Positions 4,996-5,915 of a stretch of 5,915 nucleotides of DNA are shown here, one piece after another; the stretch's first letter is position 1; every line of letters starts with the position of its first letter. The position numbers and the translations under genes were made by a program. The DNA is taken from positions 1 through 5,915 of the forward strand of contig JAPLMO010000147.1 of the NCBI GenBank assembly GCA_026386995.1, written 5' to 3'. The stretch comes from Planctomycetota bacterium (GTDB lineage: Bacteria; Planctomycetota; Phycisphaerae; FEN-1346). The notes beneath the pieces are model-generated. The model had not been told where the DNA came from, did not search any database, and saw only the letters and a program-made list of their open reading frames with translations.

Positions 4996-5608
4996 GTGCC
5001 ACAAGGCCCGCCACACCGAGGCCCAGAAGGGCCATCGTGGCCGGCTCGGGCGTGATCACGAACGCCATGTCGCCGCCCAGCGGCTGCCACTCCTTGGCGG
5101 AGTCGTTCCATATCGTTGCCTGGTCCATGAAGTGATTGTCACTGAAGTTCCAAAACACCTGCGAGCTGCAAAGGCCGAGCCAGTAGATCTGCCCTTCTGT
5201 CTGGATCCACGGATCCTGAATGTCCTCGATGTTGAACTGCCAGTGCTGCTCACTCCCGACCATCCAGGGCCGAACCGTGTACTCGCCCGGCATGAAGCGC
5301 CGGTCCCACTGTTTCGGGCCGGGGATGCTGTAGCCAGAGCCGCCGTCCTGGATGTTGCTGTAAATGATCGCGTCCACGGGGCCGCTCGGCGGAATCTCGC
5401 CGCCGGACACCCAGAAATGGATGTCGGTGACCGGCCCGGACGCCGTGCACTCCCAGTCGTCGGCCATTTTCCAGCCCATGTCTGCGCCCGCGTTTTTCGG
5501 CAACTGCGGGAAATGCATCTTGTAGGGATCGCCGACGTCCCAATCCGCTCGCGCCATCGGCGCCAGAACCAGCATTGCGGCTACCGCCAGAATCAGGCCT
5601 GATCTCAT
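4976..5608 (-). CDS. PEP-CTERM protein F, DDW-C-DIHFW module
   Basis: Predicted exported protein of 210 aa. The ATG at 5608 has GAGGAG about 8 nt upstream and starts the signal peptide MRSGLILAVAAMLVLAPMARA|D (cleavage near 21). The mature protein opens with WDVGDPYKMHFPQLP (23-37), then ADDWEC (49-54) and GPVTDIHFW (58-66). Further on are a TVRPW segment and QIYWLGL. This is a well-known planctomycete module; I believe it is catalogued as DUF7901, though I cannot check that here. It is thought to be all-beta and its role is not known. The tail TPEPATMALLGLGVAGLVARRRSKK (186-210) is the PEP-CTERM anchor for exosortase processing. Stop TAG. The 287-nt gap upstream, longer than the other gaps, suggests that a promoter could lie before this gene. 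Confidence 0.9.
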   Translation of the reverse strand: MRSGLILAVAAMLVLAPMARADWDVGDPYKMHFPQLPKNAGADMGWKMADDWECTASGPVTDIHFWVSGGEIPPSGPVDAIIYSNIQDGGSGYSIPGPKQWDRRFMPGEYTVRPWMVGSEQHWQFNIEDIQDPWIQTEGQIYWLGLCSSQVFWNFSDNHFMDQATIWNDSAKEWQPLGGDMAFVITPEPATMALLGLGVAGLVARRRSKK

Positions 5609-5850
5609 GGCATCTTCTCCTCTACCTGTGCTTCTATCCCGTTAACATCCAAATCTACGTCCGGACGAGCCACGAGCGCGCCTGGACCCTGTGCGTATCT
5701 CATTGTCCCCAGCCCTTGGCCGCAATGCTGCCGCGTAAACCCTGGGTGCCGCGGCCGCTCTCAGACCGCAACGCCCGCTCCCGCCTGTCTCCTGCTTGTC
5801 CGGCCCCGCCGTGCAGCCGCGGGCACACCGCGTGAAGGACACTGTGCGGG
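5609..5850. other. Longest gap in the cluster, no gene recognised
   Basis: Together with the hairpin and repeat at its right end this makes a 287-nt gap between genes F and G. Frames on both strands (5575-5835 plus, 5642-5842 minus) have arginine-, proline- and alanine-rich translations without family features, and I reject them. Only the Shine-Dalgarno of gene F (about 5616-5623) is clear. I could not find a convincing -35/-10 pair on the minus strand, although this is the most likely place for a promoter. Confidence 0.5.
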
Positions 5851-5851
5851 A

Positions 5852-5876
5852 AGGCGCCCGCCCCGCGCGGGGGCCT
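5852..5876 (-). terminator. Hairpin after gene G (one mismatch)
   Basis: Same hairpin as behind gene F, but the single base difference of this repeat copy falls in the stem and makes one mismatch in the 9-bp helix. The bases that follow on the minus strand (TCCCGCACAG) lack a T-run. It is therefore weaker than its twin as a terminator, and gene G transcripts could read through towards gene F. Confidence 0.4.
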
Positions 5877-5895
5877 CCCGGCCGTCCATCCCCAC

Positions 5896-5915
5896 CTACT
5901 TTTTGCTGCGCCTGC
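5896..5915 (-). CDS. PEP-CTERM protein G, last codons only
   Basis: Only the 3' end lies in the window: it codes for RRSKK and a TAG stop, identical to the end of gene F (ARRRSKK). Together with the shared 3' flank this makes a seventh PEP-CTERM gene very likely. The rest is beyond the right edge, so nothing can be said of its domain. Confidence 0.7.

Larger units (their letters stand above)
5851..5915. repeat. 65-bp direct repeat, copy 2 (tail cassette of G)
   Basis: Second copy of the repeat at 4931-4995, identical except for one base (5856). It runs to the last base of the window, so its right limit is unknown. Confidence 0.95.

Noticed and set aside
3971..5602. Long plus-strand open frame (543 codons)
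   Set aside because: Antisense shadow of genes E and F with the same low-information composition; it crosses two intergenic regions.
869..5608. CRISPR array or tandem direct repeats of one gene
   Set aside because: The repeated parts are the tails of protein genes at irregular distances of about 0.7-1 kb with coding sequence between; there are no short regular repeat-spacer units.
5575..5842. Open frames in the F-G gap on both strands
   Set aside because: Short, biased composition, no ribosome site and no family features.
869..5915. Integron-like gene cassette array
   Set aside because: Single genes followed by hairpins resemble cassettes, but I see no paired RYYYAAC / GTTRRRY core sites in the gaps, the hairpins are short and differ between genes, and there is no integrase in the window.

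Overview
The window looks like part of a high-GC planctomycete genome, most likely Phycisphaerae or a close relative. Two things suggest this. Six complete exported proteins, plus the tail of a seventh, all end in a PEP-CTERM sorting signal of the form TPEPATLALLGLGVAGLLARRR. Several of their mature parts also look like modules common in planctomycete PEP-CTERM proteins. The lineage call is an inference; only about 49 nt of 16S rRNA are present, too few to place it.

Layout: every gene reads leftward (minus strand). At the left edge (1-49) is the 5' end of a 16S rRNA gene, cut by the window edge. Its upstream control region (50-450) has two good sigma70-type promoters in tandem, a boxA-like antitermination element and several stable leader hairpins, three of them with GAAA, GAAG or UUCG loops in the rRNA-sense strand. 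From 451 to 868 there is no convincing gene. That stretch holds a large nested palindrome (624-709) and a terminator-like hairpin (828-854) that separate the rRNA operon from the protein genes.

From 869 to 5608 there are six PEP-CTERM genes, here called A to F from left to right: A 869-1492, B 1606-2325, C 2412-3044, D 3159-3989, E 4073-4861, F 4976-5608. A seventh, G, contributes only its last codons at the right edge. Each gene has its own Shine-Dalgarno sequence, an N-terminal Sec signal peptide, a different mature domain and the same C-terminal tail. A hairpin follows each stop codon within about 7 to 19 nt. Gaps are 83-114 nt between A and F but 287 nt between F and G, so F may begin a transcription unit.

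How they may work together: PEP-CTERM proteins are exported by Sec, held by the C-terminal helix and processed by an exosortase, usually ending in the extracellular matrix or on the surface. No exosortase, glycosyltransferase or regulator lies in the window, so the partners must be elsewhere. The most notable feature is the modular design: unrelated front ends joined to a tail-plus-hairpin cassette that is nearly identical in DNA among some copies. A 65-bp direct repeat covers this cassette at genes F and G. The window ends inside that repeat at one side and inside a 16S gene at the other, which suggests a contig broken at repeats.
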